The notes beneath the pieces were generated by a model, which was not told the DNA's origin, did not search any database, and saw nothing but the letters and a program-made list of their open reading frames with translations. Source: Neoaliturus tenellus (Eukaryota; Arthropoda; Insecta; Hemiptera; Cicadellidae). From it: a DNA stretch of 64,000 nucleotides. The stretch spans positions 75,223,290 through 75,287,289 of the forward strand of contig CM061537.1 in NCBI GenBank assembly GCA_030545055.2, written 5' to 3'. Below, one piece after another: positions 9,229 to 17,605 of this stretch. A program made the position numbers and the translations under genes. Position 1 is the first letter of the stretch. The number at the start of each line of letters is the position of its first letter.

Positions 9229-10569
9229 ATGGATCAGTTCAATCATGAGCGTCGACAAGTTCGGACGGTATTCCGGGCTAGGAGTACAAGGAGGAGAAAA
9301 CAGAAAAGAAGTGGATTGCCGCAAACACCTGAAGGTGACTATGATATGAGTAACAAACGTTTAAAATTTGTTAAAGACCCAGAAGAAGATACTGATGGAG
9401 CGAATTTAAAGACAGTAAAAGAAGCAACTTCAACATCATTGAAATTAGACAAAAATACTTACGATGTCAAATCACATAGAATAATTAATGTTGGTAAACC
9501 AACTGACAGTTCTGATGCAATTAATAAAGAGTATTTATCATCTGAACTTTTAAATACTTTAAAATTGCAGTGGGGTAATAATTTAAAAGATGGACAGACA
9601 TTTGATGCTGGGAATCATAGAATAACCAACGTGGCAAATCCGAAAAATGATAAAGATTCAGTTAATAAAGAATATTTACATTCTATAATACCGGAAAAGA
9701 CTCAACGCGGATTTTCTTTTTATAAATTTATTATAAATGACATTGGATACCCAAAGGAAGACGGTGATGCTGTAAACCTGAAATACATCAAGGACAACTG
9801 TATTTTACAAGATAATGATGAAATCGATTGTCATGGGAAAGTGTTGTCAAATGTAAAGTTCGGTTCTCAACCAAAAGATGCTGTTACTATGGAACAACTA
9901 TCTAAAGAATTAAAAAGGGGGACATCAAATTTTGTAAAACATGAAAATGCCGTGCTAAAGCGAGGAGATACATTTATACATGGAAATAAAAAGTTTGATT
10001 TAATGCAAGGAAAAAATGATGAATGGGATGCGGGACATAAAACAATAACAAATGGAAGATTCGGTATAAAAGATTCGGATGTACCTTTAATGATACAAAC
10101 ATTAATTGCAAGTGGTGGTAGATTAGGTACATATGATGGTCGTAATAGAAGAATAAAAAATATTTATCCTGGTTATGAAGATGATGATTGTGTTACATTG
10201 AGACAAACAATAACTTGGGATAAACACTTTGGGACCAAATATGATGCAAAGATGAAGAAAATAATTAATATTTTACCAGGAGAAGATTTAAATGATGCTG
10301 CTACTATTGGACAAGTCATAACAACATCGAAAAGTGATTCAACCGCTTACACGTGTAATGATAAACGTATTATGCAGTTACATGATCCTCAACATCCGAA
10401 AGATGCTGTAACTTTAGATTGTTTAATAAGAATAGTGGGCAATTTACTTATCGATACCCACAATCATATAGCTAGTACAACGAGTCATGTGATGATTCAA
10501 CCCGATGAACGAGAAGCTTGGATTAAAAATAGAATTATAAATCAGTATATAATTAATTTGAATAATTAA
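9229..10569 (+). CDS. fibre-like protein with tail-fibre-type repeats (element A), N-terminus probably frameshifted
   Basis: The 446-aa protein contains about nine repeats of the form RI.NV..P....DAVN..YL (for example HRITNVANPKNDKDSVNKEY). The pattern is that of phage tail-fibre repeats of the ITNVADP...DAATK.YV type, so a trimeric fibre or receptor-binding spike is likely. The start homologous to element B (MSVDKFGRYS) is at 9245, in another reading frame. One base appears missing in the A-rich stretch at about 9300-9306. The frame given uses an upstream ATG at 9229 with a basic, unrelated first 28 residues. It follows a TATA element and precedes the PLA2-like gene. Confidence 0.8.
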   Translation: MDQFNHERRQVRTVFRARSTRRRKQKRSGLPQTPEGDYDMSNKRLKFVKDPEEDTDGANLKTVKEATSTSLKLDKNTYDVKSHRIINVGKPTDSSDAINKEYLSSELLNTLKLQWGNNLKDGQTFDAGNHRITNVANPKNDKDSVNKEYLHSIIPEKTQRGFSFYKFIINDIGYPKEDGDAVNLKYIKDNCILQDNDEIDCHGKVLSNVKFGSQPKDAVTMEQLSKELKRGTSNFVKHENAVLKRGDTFIHGNKKFDLMQGKNDEWDAGHKTITNGRFGIKDSDVPLMIQTLIASGGRLGTYDGRNRRIKNIYPGYEDDDCVTLRQTITWDKHFGTKYDAKMKKIINILPGEDLNDAATIGQVITTSKSDSTAYTCNDKRIMQLHDPQHPKDAVTLDCLIRIVGNLLIDTHNHIASTTSHVMIQPDEREAWIKNRIINQYIINLNN

Positions 10570-10633
10570 ATATTTAAATATAAAACATTGTGCACGAGTT
10601 ATCCATTTATGTAAAGCAGCTCGTGGAGTAAAC

Positions 10634-10646
10634 ACGCTGGTTATAT
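10634..10646 (+). promoter_or_regulatory. TATA box of the PLA2-like gene (element A)
   Basis: GGTTATATAAGACG about 20 bp before the ATG at 10658; the B copy has GATTATAAAAGG at 37871-37882. Confidence 0.5.
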
Positions 10647-10657
10647 AAGACGACATA

Positions 10658-11242
10658 ATGAAGACCGCACCGCTCAGTCGTCGTCAAGACAGCGTTAAGA
10701 AAGGACGTGGTATAACATCAGCTGCGTTTTCCCTGCTCAGACGGATTCCTGTTGGTGCTGTTCTAAATCGAGCAATAGACGCTTTACCATACGAATTTCA
10801 TCTGCCCGGAGGCTATCAATATTGTGGACCCGGAACTAAGTTGGCAAAACGTTTAGCAAGAGGAGATCCTGGAATTAATAAATTAGATCAAGCTTGCAAA
10901 GAACACGATATAGCGTATTCCAAGTTTGCAGATTCAACAAATAGATCAATAGCGGATAGAGCGCTAGCGGAAAAAGCTTGGCAAAGGGTTAAATCAAGTG
11001 ACGCCAGTATTGCGGAAAAAGCAGCAGCTTGGGCAGTGACAACAGCCATGAAGACGAAAGCTAAGTTTGGTGGTGGAAGACGACGCGGGAAAAAACCTAG
11101 TAAAAAAGAAGCTGCAAAAAGAGGCGGGAACATCAAAAGAAGACGTCGCACTAACCCTAAAAGGAAAGTCAAGAAAACATCCATATGGTCAATGGTAAAA
11201 AACGGATCGGGTCTTTACTTAAGACCGTACCGTGTGTATTAA
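10658..11242 (+). CDS. phospholipase A2-like basic virion protein (element A)
   Basis: The 194-aa protein combines a parvovirus-VP1-like PLA2 core with a strongly basic C-terminus. The calcium-loop motif YCGPGT starts near residue 55 and the catalytic His-Asp pair is in CKEHDIAYS (H83, D84). In other viruses this domain breaches the endosomal membrane during entry. The tail contains GGGRRRGKK, RGGNIKRRRR and a terminal SMVKNGSGLYLRPY; the Gly-Gly sites resemble substrates of adenain-type proteases and the basic stretches suggest DNA binding, as in adenovirus core proteins. The 3' end overlaps the protease gene by 58 bp in another frame. Function is inferred from motifs. Confidence 0.85.
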   Translation: MKTAPLSRRQDSVKKGRGITSAAFSLLRRIPVGAVLNRAIDALPYEFHLPGGYQYCGPGTKLAKRLARGDPGINKLDQACKEHDIAYSKFADSTNRSIADRALAEKAWQRVKSSDASIAEKAAAWAVTTAMKTKAKFGGGRRRGKKPSKKEAAKRGGNIKRRRRTNPKRKVKKTSIWSMVKNGSGLYLRPYRVY

Positions 11243-11629
11243 ATGAGAAAAATAAATTGATAATTCCAAATGAAGCATTAACAAACTATCAATTGTCAAA
11301 ATATGTGAAATGTTTAAGAATACCATTCTTCAGAGGAGTTTTTATGAAAGATACATTACCAAATAGAGTGTGGAAAAATGAAACTGGAATAGTAAATTTA
11401 GACTCTAATTATGGACCAGGTACTCATTGGGTATGTTATAAAAAAACTTGGAGAAAATGTTTACTACTTTGATAGTTTTGGAAATTTACCACCACCAAAA
11501 GAACTTCAACATTATTTTCGGGACTCCAAGAATATATTCTACAACTACAAAAGAGAGCAACCTAGCAATACAGAAATATGCGGACATTTATGTTTAGAGT
11601 TCCTAGCGAAGAGCGTCAGTCAGCTTTAA
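11185..11629 (+). pseudogene. adenain-like cysteine protease, broken by a frameshift (element A)
   Basis: Homologous throughout to the intact 147-aa protease of element B. The first frame (11185-11472) carries the His region THWVCY. The second (to 11629) carries the acidic YYFDSFGNLPPP region and the Cys region EICGHLCLEFL. The break is at a run of seven A at 11440-11446, one base longer than the frame needs. The A run is not aligned as a canonical -1 slippery heptamer in the zero frame, so programmed frameshifting looks unlikely. Homopolymer sequencing error is possible. The protease would process virion proteins; if real, the lesion makes element A defective for maturation. Confidence 0.85.
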
Positions 11630-11630
11630 G

Positions 11631-12353
11631 ATGTCATCGTATACAGTATCGCTGAGTGGAAATTCGTCAACATTGAAAAGTACACTTTTCCCAGCTTTAC
11701 GTTTATCTACGGATAAACTATGGGAAGCAGCATTATTGGATTTGACTACATACAATTCAATTCCCAATGTTACAGAAGGAAAAAATAATTTACTACATTA
11801 TTATGAGAGTAAAGATGAAAAAGGAAATTATTCACAATTAAAAATAATTCCATTATCTACAGGAGCATATGAAATAGACGATATAAACCAAGTATTACAA
11901 AAGAAACTTGGAGAAGAAAATATTTCTATAAAAGGTAATAATAATACATTAAAAGCGGAAATAACTTCAAAGTATTATATAGATTTTAGCTTAGACCACT
12001 CAATCGGCAATTTGCTCGGATTTTCAAAAAAGAAAGGAATTTTAGCTCCTGGAAATGATTATACTGGCGATACAACAGTAACAATATTAAAGGTGAACAG
12101 TATTGATGTAACATGTAATATTATACACGGATCATATAGAGATGGAGTAAATCAACATATATTACACACATTTTACCCAACAGTAGCTCCTGGTTTTAAA
12201 ATAGTTGAGAAGCCACAAAACCTGATATACCTACCGTTAAACACCAGTTTCATTTCAGACATCGTACTGAACATATTGGATCAAGACGGCATTAGTGTTG
12301 ACTTTAGAGGAGAAACAATAACTATACGGTTACATATCAGAGCAGCAACATAA
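11631..12353 (+). CDS. penton / minor capsid protein (element A)
   Basis: The 240-aa protein is the same length as its counterpart in element B and directly follows the protease stop. It begins MSSYTVSLSGNSSTL and has LWEAALLDLTTYNSIPNV near residues 33-50, a conserved feature of Polinton pentons, followed by alternating beta-strand-like segments consistent with a single jelly roll. The C-terminal KPQNLIYLPLN and ISDIVLNILDQDG blocks are nearly identical in both elements. It should form the capsid vertices. The identification rests on family pattern and gene order (protease, penton, small protein, major capsid). Confidence 0.85.
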   Translation: MSSYTVSLSGNSSTLKSTLFPALRLSTDKLWEAALLDLTTYNSIPNVTEGKNNLLHYYESKDEKGNYSQLKIIPLSTGAYEIDDINQVLQKKLGEENISIKGNNNTLKAEITSKYYIDFSLDHSIGNLLGFSKKKGILAPGNDYTGDTTVTILKVNSIDVTCNIIHGSYRDGVNQHILHTFYPTVAPGFKIVEKPQNLIYLPLNTSFISDIVLNILDQDGISVDFRGETITIRLHIRAAT

Positions 12354-12360
12354 AGTCAAC

Positions 12361-12582
12361 ATGGGATTATCATTTAAACCACAACGGAAGAGTCGGGAGC
12401 TCAGTAGCTCCTCAACATTCGACGAGTTAACACCGGACAACATACACTTCCTACAAAAGATCGGACTAAAACTTGCCAACCATGGATATACTGGATATAG
12501 CGCAAGGACCGACATTCGACGAAACCCTATGGGAGAAGGAATATCACACTCACAACCCTTACACTTCATCAAAATTAAATAA
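12361..12582 (+). CDS. small conserved protein overlapping the capsid gene (element A)
   Basis: The 73-aa ORF starts with MGLSFKPQ and carries a conserved FLQKIGLKL helix and a YTGYSA segment. Its last 101 bases overlap the start of the major capsid gene in another frame. Element B has the same ORF with the same start, length and overlap (75 aa), with many substitutions between the two. That conservation supports real coding. Function is unknown; its position between penton and capsid suggests a virion or assembly role. Confidence 0.7.
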   Translation: MGLSFKPQRKSRELSSSSTFDELTPDNIHFLQKIGLKLANHGYTGYSARTDIRRNPMGEGISHSQPLHFIKIK

Positions 12583-13708
12583 TAATGATGAAATAAGGAT
12601 TCCCATTCAACAACAAGATATCTACACATTACCATGTGAAAGTTATTTATATATCGAAGGAAGAGTAACAACATTGGATGGAAAATCTGGTTCAACTGTT
12701 CCTTTTATAAATAACCCTATGGCATATCTGTTTGATGAAATTAGATATGAGATATCTGGAGTAACAGTTGATTCAACAAAAAAAGTTGGTATATCAACAA
12801 CTTTAAAAGGATTGACTTCAATAACACCCCATGAAAAGAATTCTTTAATCTCAGCTGGATGGGTGACTCCTGATAAAGACACTATTACTCCTAATTCAAA
12901 AGGTTACTTTGATTTTAATGTACCTTTACGATTGCTTTTGGGATTTGCAGAAGATTACAAGAGAATAATAATAAACGTAAAGCAAGAACTGGTACTGCTC
13001 AGATCTTCAACAAATAAGGATGTAATACAAGCGCCAAGTGGAACTAAAGATGCCGATTTGGAATGGCAACTTCAATTGGATAAAGTTGTATGGAGAGTAC
13101 CTCATGTCAGATTGGCAGATGAACATCGAGTATTATTATTGAAAAAGTTAAAATCTGACCGTGATATTGTAATACCATTTAGGAGTTGGGAATTTCATGA
13201 ATACCCCATATTGCCTCAAACAGAAAGACAAACATGGACTGTTAAAACCTCTACTTATTTAGAACGGGCAAGGTACATAATAGTCGGTTTTCAGACTAAA
13301 CGAAAAGATGTTATAACTGCGCACGCTGGTCAATTTGACCATTGCAAGATAAAGAATTGCAAAGTTTTTTTAAACTATCAGTTCTTTCCATATGACAGTT
13401 TAAATGTTTCATTTGACAAGAAACGTTATTCCATTCTATATGACATGTATGCAAGATTTCAATCGTCATATTATGGTAAGACGAATACACCACTTTTATC
13501 ACCAGAACAATTTTATTCAAAAGCTCCAATTGTTGTAATCGATTGTTCAAAACAAAATGAATCTGTAAAATCTTCAAGTGTAGATATAAAAGTTGAAATG
13601 GAATTTGAAGATAAAATACCAGATGGAACTTCAGCATACTGTTTAATTCTACATGACAAAATAGTTACTTACACACCGCTAACAGGAATCGTGAAGAATG
13701 TACTTTAA
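12482..13708 (+). CDS. major capsid protein, double jelly roll (element A)
   Basis: The 408-aa major capsid (hexon-like) protein forms the icosahedral shell. Start chosen at the ATG at 12482 (MDILDIAQGPTFDE), matching element B; the open frame extends three codons upstream without an ATG. Conserved features include EYHTHNPY, PFINNPMAYLFDEIRYEISG near residue 85, RVPHV, FRSWEFHEYP, LNYQFFPYD and a C-terminal CLILHDKIVTYTP. The length and pattern match Polinton/adintovirus double-jelly-roll capsids. The ORF is intact. It overlaps the preceding small ORF and is followed by a TATA-only promoter for the next gene. Confidence 0.92.
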   Translation: MDILDIAQGPTFDETLWEKEYHTHNPYTSSKLNNNDEIRIPIQQQDIYTLPCESYLYIEGRVTTLDGKSGSTVPFINNPMAYLFDEIRYEISGVTVDSTKKVGISTTLKGLTSITPHEKNSLISAGWVTPDKDTITPNSKGYFDFNVPLRLLLGFAEDYKRIIINVKQELVLLRSSTNKDVIQAPSGTKDADLEWQLQLDKVVWRVPHVRLADEHRVLLLKKLKSDRDIVIPFRSWEFHEYPILPQTERQTWTVKTSTYLERARYIIVGFQTKRKDVITAHAGQFDHCKIKNCKVFLNYQFFPYDSLNVSFDKKRYSILYDMYARFQSSYYGKTNTPLLSPEQFYSKAPIVVIDCSKQNESVKSSSVDIKVEMEFEDKIPDGTSAYCLILHDKIVTYTPLTGIVKNVL

Positions 13709-13776
13709 GAAGGATTAATACAACATCTGCACGATTTGTAAGGTTTTTACAAAAAATCAACAATATCTAGGTCATC

Positions 13777-13788
13777 TGCGAGTATAAA
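13777..13788 (+). promoter_or_regulatory. late-type TATA promoter (element A)
   Basis: GCGAGTATAAAAGTGAG precedes the 279-aa gene by about 50 bp. Element B has GCGAGTATAAAAGCAG at the equivalent place (40981-40996). An AGGTCA half-site lies just upstream in A but not in B. Confidence 0.6.
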
Positions 13789-13833
13789 AGTGAGAAAAAA
13801 GAGCTGGAAATTCATTTCATCTTTGATTGTCGT

Positions 13834-14673
13834 ATGGGTAACATCGTCCGCAAGATGAGTTCTACTACATCAGGTGCTAATGAAGAAACTACACCTTTTA
13901 TGGCTGACAATAGTTTGGATATAGAAAGACAAGTTGAACAGGAAATGGATGAGTTCCTCAAGTTTAAACATAAGAAGACAGAAGAAGAGGAAGTTGAAAA
14001 AGAAACAAAGAAAAGAAAAATTGAAGATAACATTTCCACCAACATCTTAACGGAAGTATTTCTTCGAATATTTTATCCTATTTCTTCTTGTATGACAAAG
14101 ACTGTATCTGCTGGAGTGATGAAATCATTGGATTACTCTCCTACTGTTATTTTAAATCATGGATCTAAAATGGTAACCTTCACTGAAACTTCTTGGGAAT
14201 CTTTTATGAAACATATACATCTTTTGGAATGTTATCTGAGTAACAATACATTTGGAAGAAAAACAAAACTAGGTTTGTTGGAATCAAATATTGAAATCGA
14301 TATTGTTAAACAACGTGGTCAACAACTAGTTCGATTTAGAGATTTAACTAAATATAATATAAAAATACATTTGACTAAAGAAGAGTTTTACACTTTAACT
14401 TGTGCTACTGGTCCTATAACAAGATATTTAAAACAGCTAATATTCTCAAGTGCAATTATCAAAGACTATTTAATTGATGCATTGGATAAACAACCATATG
14501 TTCCAATCCTATATGGTCCAGTAGATACTTCAATCTTCAATAGGATACCACATGAAGTAGATATGTGGAGACAGTTACACCACTATCAAACCAACTTTAA
14601 TTTAGATGAAGAAAAGCAAGAAACCAAGGAAAACGAATCAAGTTTCAACAATCAACAATCGGCAACAAATTGA
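13834..14673 (+). CDS. conserved Polinton protein of unknown function (279 aa, element A)
   Basis: Begins MGNIVRK, has an acidic and lysine-rich first 70 residues with a possible nuclear signal (KKRKIED), then a conserved core shared with element B: NILTEVFLRIFYPIS, YSPTVILNHGSKM, WESFMKHIHLLECYL, VRFRDLTKYNIKIHL and a final IFNRIPHEVDMWRQL. The tail is again acidic. The segment of short strands followed by an EEF helix loosely recalls PC4-type ssDNA-binding coactivators, but this is only a visual impression. Its own TATA box and late position suggest late expression. Confidence 0.7.
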   Translation: MGNIVRKMSSTTSGANEETTPFMADNSLDIERQVEQEMDEFLKFKHKKTEEEEVEKETKKRKIEDNISTNILTEVFLRIFYPISSCMTKTVSAGVMKSLDYSPTVILNHGSKMVTFTETSWESFMKHIHLLECYLSNNTFGRKTKLGLLESNIEIDIVKQRGQQLVRFRDLTKYNIKIHLTKEEFYTLTCATGPITRYLKQLIFSSAIIKDYLIDALDKQPYVPILYGPVDTSIFNRIPHEVDMWRQLHHYQTNFNLDEEKQETKENESSFNNQQSATN

Positions 14674-14708
14674 ACAAATAAAGAATATTGTAAGTAAAAA
14701 GAAGAATA

Positions 14709-14723
14709 TTGGGGGTATAAAAG
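14709..14723 (+). promoter_or_regulatory. late-type TATA promoter (element A)
   Basis: GGGGGTATAAAAGG, about 50 bp before the 210-aa gene. Element B has GGTATAAAAGTAG near 42031 at the same place. Confidence 0.6.
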
Positions 14724-14768
14724 GTTGTCAATCTGGATTAACATACCAGTTGCCTACTGAACGTCATC

Positions 14769-15401
14769 ATGGATAAACAAGTTTCATTCTCTAAGAAGAT
14801 AGAATTAATGGAAGTAAAGCAAGGTATCATAGAGTTTCAAGCATTCCGTGGTAATGATGGAAATTTTATAATTAAAGAGTTAGTGGTACTAGATATGATA
14901 ACATCTGTTGTTTATCACTTTTTATTTATGCCTCCTTTACCATTCAACAGATTAACAACCAAAGCTAAAGTAACAAACAAATGGTTGATGAAACATTTTC
15001 ATAATCTAAGATGGGATGAAGGTTTTATAACCTACAATATGATGCCACACATTATGAATCATTTCTGCAAAAAGTTCAAAACTATTTTTACAAGAGGATT
15101 GGAAAAAGCAAATTGGATACAAACATATACAAACCATGAAGTAATAAATGTGCAAATGGAGAAAGATTTTTATTGCTACTTTGATAACATCTGTATTTCA
15201 TCTAAAAACTTTAAACATCAACAGTCTCAATGTGCTTTAAAAAACGCATATCGTTTAAATGTCTATCTACAGCAAAGTGGTGGGGGAAACGAAGGGTATA
15301 AAAACGAGAGCGGCACTATGACAATGCATCAGTATTACTCAAACCTCCGGGGAGTCAACACCTCTGACACGCAAACACAAGAAGAAGAAGACGAACAATA
15401 G
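14769..15401 (+). CDS. conserved Polinton protein, possible RNase H-fold (210 aa, element A)
   Basis: The N-terminal block GIIEFQAFRGNDGNFIIKEL, followed by KWLMKHFHNLRWDEGF and a C-terminal CALKNAYRLNVYL, matches a protein commonly found beside Polinton capsid genes in arthropods. The arrangement resembles DEDD-exonuclease/RNase H-like domains but lacks the expected acidic residue set, so an inactive or divergent nuclease fold is only a suggestion. The 3' end contains a TATA-like GGGTATAAAAACG (15295-15307) that likely drives the next gene, so the promoter is embedded in coding sequence, as in element B. Confidence 0.7.
   Translation: MDKQVSFSKKIELMEVKQGIIEFQAFRGNDGNFIIKELVVLDMITSVVYHFLFMPPLPFNRLTTKAKVTNKWLMKHFHNLRWDEGFITYNMMPHIMNHFCKKFKTIFTRGLEKANWIQTYTNHEVINVQMEKDFYCYFDNICISSKNFKHQQSQCALKNAYRLNVYLQQSGGGNEGYKNESGTMTMHQYYSNLRGVNTSDTQTQEEEDEQ
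15295..15307 (+). promoter_or_regulatory. TATA box inside the 3' end of the 210-aa gene (element A)
   Basis: GGGTATAAAAACG lies within coding sequence, about 110 bp before the next ATG; B has GAGTATATAAGTG at 42636-42648 in the homologous place. Confidence 0.5.
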
Positions 15402-15414
15402 CAAGAAGAAGATA

Positions 15415-15774
15415 ATGGCGTCACAAAATTTTCTACAATCGCTTGTTGATCAATTCAACAAACATTCTAAATCTACTATACTACCGACAAAAAAATGTTC
15501 AGAATTGAAGGAAGAAAAACATTATATTATTCACACTATTAAGAAAATGGAAACATCAATTGGAGACGCTATCAATTGTACATTAAGTGAAGCACCCTAC
15601 ACACCTGGTGATGAACCAAAATTTCAAGTATTTCTTCCCAAACGCTTCGTTCAACTGCTGCAGAATGAAGATTTACGACTGATTCACCCCGGCACACTCT
15701 ACTTAGCAGCTCACGGTCCTAGCGGAAGCAACTCTACTGAACTTACACTTCATGTTATGCCTACTAGCAACTAA
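15415..15774 (+). CDS. small conserved Polinton protein (119 aa, element A), possible DNA-binding
   Basis: Begins MASQNFLQSLVDQF and contains KCSELKEEKHYIIHTIKKM, an IGDAINCTLSEAP segment and FQVFLPKRFVQLL. The order (short strand, IGxAI strand, FLPKRF) recurs in small proteins near Polinton capsid genes, and the strand pattern would fit an OB-like ssDNA-binding fold. That is inference; no catalytic motif is visible. Element B carries a close homolog of 120 aa. The gene starts 14 bp after the previous stop and is followed by AATAAA-like sequences and a strong stem-loop. Confidence 0.75.
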   Translation: MASQNFLQSLVDQFNKHSKSTILPTKKCSELKEEKHYIIHTIKKMETSIGDAINCTLSEAPYTPGDEPKFQVFLPKRFVQLLQNEDLRLIHPGTLYLAAHGPSGSNSTELTLHVMPTSN

Positions 15775-15857
15775 TCTGTAGTTTATATATACTGTTGTAC
15801 ATGTATGTAACTGATTATAAATAAATAAAAAATAAAAATGAAAAAAAAATAAAAAAG

Positions 15858-15897
15858 GCAACATATCGATAGTGTTTCTGCACTATCGATATGTTGC
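15858..15897. terminator. 17-bp perfect stem-loop after the virion block (element A)
   Basis: GCAACATATCGATAGTG pairs perfectly across a 6-nt loop and is flanked by A and T runs that extend pairing. Element B has a matching stem-loop (43191-43244) sharing the GCAACATATC core. It closes the late gene block and precedes the accessory genes. Confidence 0.7.
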
Positions 15898-15918
15898 TTT
15901 TTTAAAAACACGTTTGGG

Positions 15919-15950
15919 TGACCTTGACCTAGTTTTGAGGGTATATAAAG
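15919..15950 (+). promoter_or_regulatory. accessory promoter: nuclear-receptor site plus TATA (element A)
   Basis: TGACCTTGACC at 15919 is followed by GGGTATATAAAGG near 15939-15951, about 90 bp before the 83-aa gene. Confidence 0.65.
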
Positions 15951-16041
15951 GCCGTAATTTTCTTAAGGATCTCATCAGTCTACGACTACCTTTCGTGCCG
16001 TACACATCTCTGTTGGCTCTCCAGTTATTACAAATAACAAC

Positions 16042-16293
16042 ATGTCTCTTAAGGTTAAGTGTGCATCATATGATACTACCACCATCACAACTTTTGAAGA
16101 ACTTGACGATTTTACTAATGAATTGCGAGTGTTACTTGCCGGTGGTTATCGTTTAAATATTGATGTTTACGCTAACAACATGAGGATGTTTCCTAAACAA
16201 AAATTCTGCAATGAAGAAGTATTTGTTTCCACACAACCTTCAACTACAACACCATCTACTCAAAATAATGTTAAGTTCCAGAAATATTACTGA
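16042..16293 (+). CDS. small accessory protein, beta-alpha-beta type (element A)
   Basis: 83 aa, beginning MSLKVKCASYD. A strand (KVKCASY), a helix (FEELDDFTNELRVLL) and a second strand (YRLNIDVYANN) are followed by a Thr/Ser-rich tail. Element B has a homolog at the same place (MSLNVSCASYE..., 80 aa). The same strand-helix-strand pattern recurs in several neighbouring small genes, suggesting a paralogous family. No known function is recognised. It follows the nuclear-receptor-site promoter at 15919. Confidence 0.7.
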   Translation: MSLKVKCASYDTTTITTFEELDDFTNELRVLLAGGYRLNIDVYANNMRMFPKQKFCNEEVFVSTQPSTTTPSTQNNVKFQKYY

Positions 16294-16402
16294 TGTTGAA
16301 TAATATTGAGTGGTCGCTGTGGCATCTATAAAAGGAACGCGTAACCTAAACAGAATCATCATTTGCTTCCCAACTGACGCAGCGAAAACAACTACCACTA
16401 CC

Positions 16403-16649
16403 ATGTTGTACAGAATGATGATTGAATTCAATGGAAAAATCTACGGAAAAGACTATCAAAGTGTAGAACAAATGACGTCCGATCTTCAAGTATTGACTAA
16501 AGAAGGATTCCAAACCAAAATTAATTCTAAAATTTCCTGAAGTACATCCACTATCCACTGAAGATCTCATTGCTATGGCTAAAGAAGAAAAAGAAAAATA
16601 CAAACAAGATATAAAGAAAGAAAAAGAGAATGAAAACTCACTATCTTAA
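16403..16649 (+). pseudogene. broken paralog of the small accessory family (element A)
   Basis: An ORF from the ATG at 16403 codes 45 residues with the same helix-strand pattern (SVEQMTSDLQVLTKEGF) as its neighbour and stops at 16540. The +1 frame continues open with a Lys/Glu-rich tail to a stop at 16647-16649, so a single-base change has probably split the gene. No nuclear-receptor motif is seen before it, but GTGGCATCTATAAAAGG gives a TATA element near 16327. A stem-loop at 16656-16677 follows. Confidence 0.55.
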
Positions 16650-16655
16650 ATAAAT

Positions 16656-16677
16656 ACATCTTACACTTGTAAGATGT
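16656..16677. terminator. short stem-loop with T run (element A)
   Basis: ACATCTTAC pairs with GTAAGATGT across a 4-nt loop and is followed by CTTTTTTAAAACTCC, the recurrent sequence after accessory genes. Confidence 0.5.
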
Positions 16678-16700
16678 TCTTTTTTAAAACTCCATTTGGA

Positions 16701-16725
16701 TGACCTTGAGATTACCCCCACCACT
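16701..16725 (+). promoter_or_regulatory. accessory promoter module (element A)
   Basis: TGACCTTGAG at 16701 runs directly into ATTACCCCCACCACTT; TCTATAAAAC follows near 16733. The identical motif-plus-C-box order recurs at 17201. Confidence 0.65.
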
Positions 16726-16797
16726 TTTTCTAGTCTATAAAACACACTATCCTACACTATACACCTTCATTTCTTGGCTAAACTTAGAAGCGTCAAC

Positions 16798-17157
16798 ATG
16801 GAAAACAAGAAAGACAAATACAAACCACGCTATTGTTGTGAACAAAAATGTACCGATATAGGAAGAATGATGGTAGACGGATTAGCTTGTAGAAAATGTG
16901 AATTCTTCGGATCTTGTTACTGCAAATGCAAGACAAAACAACTACCACCACCAGAATTGCGAACCTTCAAGATTTATAAATCAAGATACTTCCACACTTG
17001 CTGTCCCCAGAGATGTATCAAATTTCATCCAGAAAAAATTGTTAATTGCCGAGAGTGTAATGCATGTTATAAAGACGACTTTTGTACATGCATCATAAAT
17101 GCGTGCAAGTACAGATCTGGTTGGTCTACTGATCCTGTTGAAGCTTCAGATGTATAG
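16798..17157 (+). CDS. Cys-rich accessory protein (element A)
   Basis: 119 aa with about 20 cysteines. The order is CCEQKC, DGLACRKCEFFGSCYCKCK, LPPPELRTFKIYKSRY, CCPQRCIKFH, NCRECNACY, FCTC and CKYRSGW. Start taken at the ATG at 16798; the frame upstream has no ATG. Two paralogs occur at the same end of element B (45870 and 46381), preserving nearly every Cys and the LRTFKIYKS core. The spacing suggests two or three zinc-binding modules, but no known finger class is recognised. There is no signal peptide, so an intracellular role is likelier than a secreted one. Confidence 0.75.
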   Translation: MENKKDKYKPRYCCEQKCTDIGRMMVDGLACRKCEFFGSCYCKCKTKQLPPPELRTFKIYKSRYFHTCCPQRCIKFHPEKIVNCRECNACYKDDFCTCIINACKYRSGWSTDPVEASDV

Positions 17158-17216
17158 CTGTAGTCACTGACTGCAGCCCTTTTTTAAAACTCCATTTGAT
17201 TGACCTTGAGATTACC
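17157..17216 (+). promoter_or_regulatory. stem-loop then accessory promoter module (element A)
   Basis: An imperfect 10-bp palindrome (GCTGTAGTCA/TGACTGCAGC, 17157-17177) overlaps the stop region of the Cys-rich gene. It is followed by CTTTTTTAAAACTCC, TGACCTTGAG at 17201 and CCCCCACCACTT. Confidence 0.55.
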
Positions 17217-17302
17217 CCCACCACTTATTTTTTACAACATATATTCTATGGATCATTCGATACGCTTCTCATTCTTATTTCATTACTCGCCTTGACAACA
17301 AC

Positions 17303-17605
17303 ATGGATGATAAATTCATTTCTTTTCAACATTTAGTTACCGACAGAGAAGAGATGGAAACCCTATTCCAAAACTTACTCACACTCATTGATAACTATCC
17401 TTTAAGATGGATCAACATCACAGTGCAATACGTCAATCCTACCAAAATATTTTCATCCTCATCATCTTCTTCTGCCACCTCCATGTCTTCATCGTCGCAA
17501 AGTGCAGAGGAAGAGGAACAAACAACTAATGGTGTTAAAATTGTTGAATTAAACGACGAGGAACAAGAAATGCAAGCTCTAGTTAAATATAAATTTAATA
17601 TTTAA
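17303..17605 (+). CDS. small accessory protein with Ser-rich and acidic tail (element A)
   Basis: 100 aa. The N-terminal half (FISFQHLVTDREEMETLFQNLLTL, then RWINITVQYVNP) is strand-helix-strand like the 83-aa neighbour. A poly-Ser block and an acidic stretch follow. This layout of compact domain plus Ser/acidic tail recurs in genes at 17851, 44751 and 45239. No known function. Start at the ATG following ACAACA, as in neighbouring genes. Confidence 0.65.
   Translation: MDDKFISFQHLVTDREEMETLFQNLLTLIDNYPLRWINITVQYVNPTKIFSSSSSSSATSMSSSSQSAEEEEQTTNGVKIVELNDEEQEMQALVKYKFNI

Noticed and set aside
11440..11450. Programmed ribosomal frameshift in the element A protease
   Set aside because: The A7C run is not in the frame needed for a canonical -1 shift, and element B encodes the protein in one frame.
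13834..13852. N-myristoylation signal (MG start) in the 279/293-aa and small capsid-overlap proteins
   Set aside because: The residue at position 6 does not fit the usual Ser/Thr preference in any of the four proteins.
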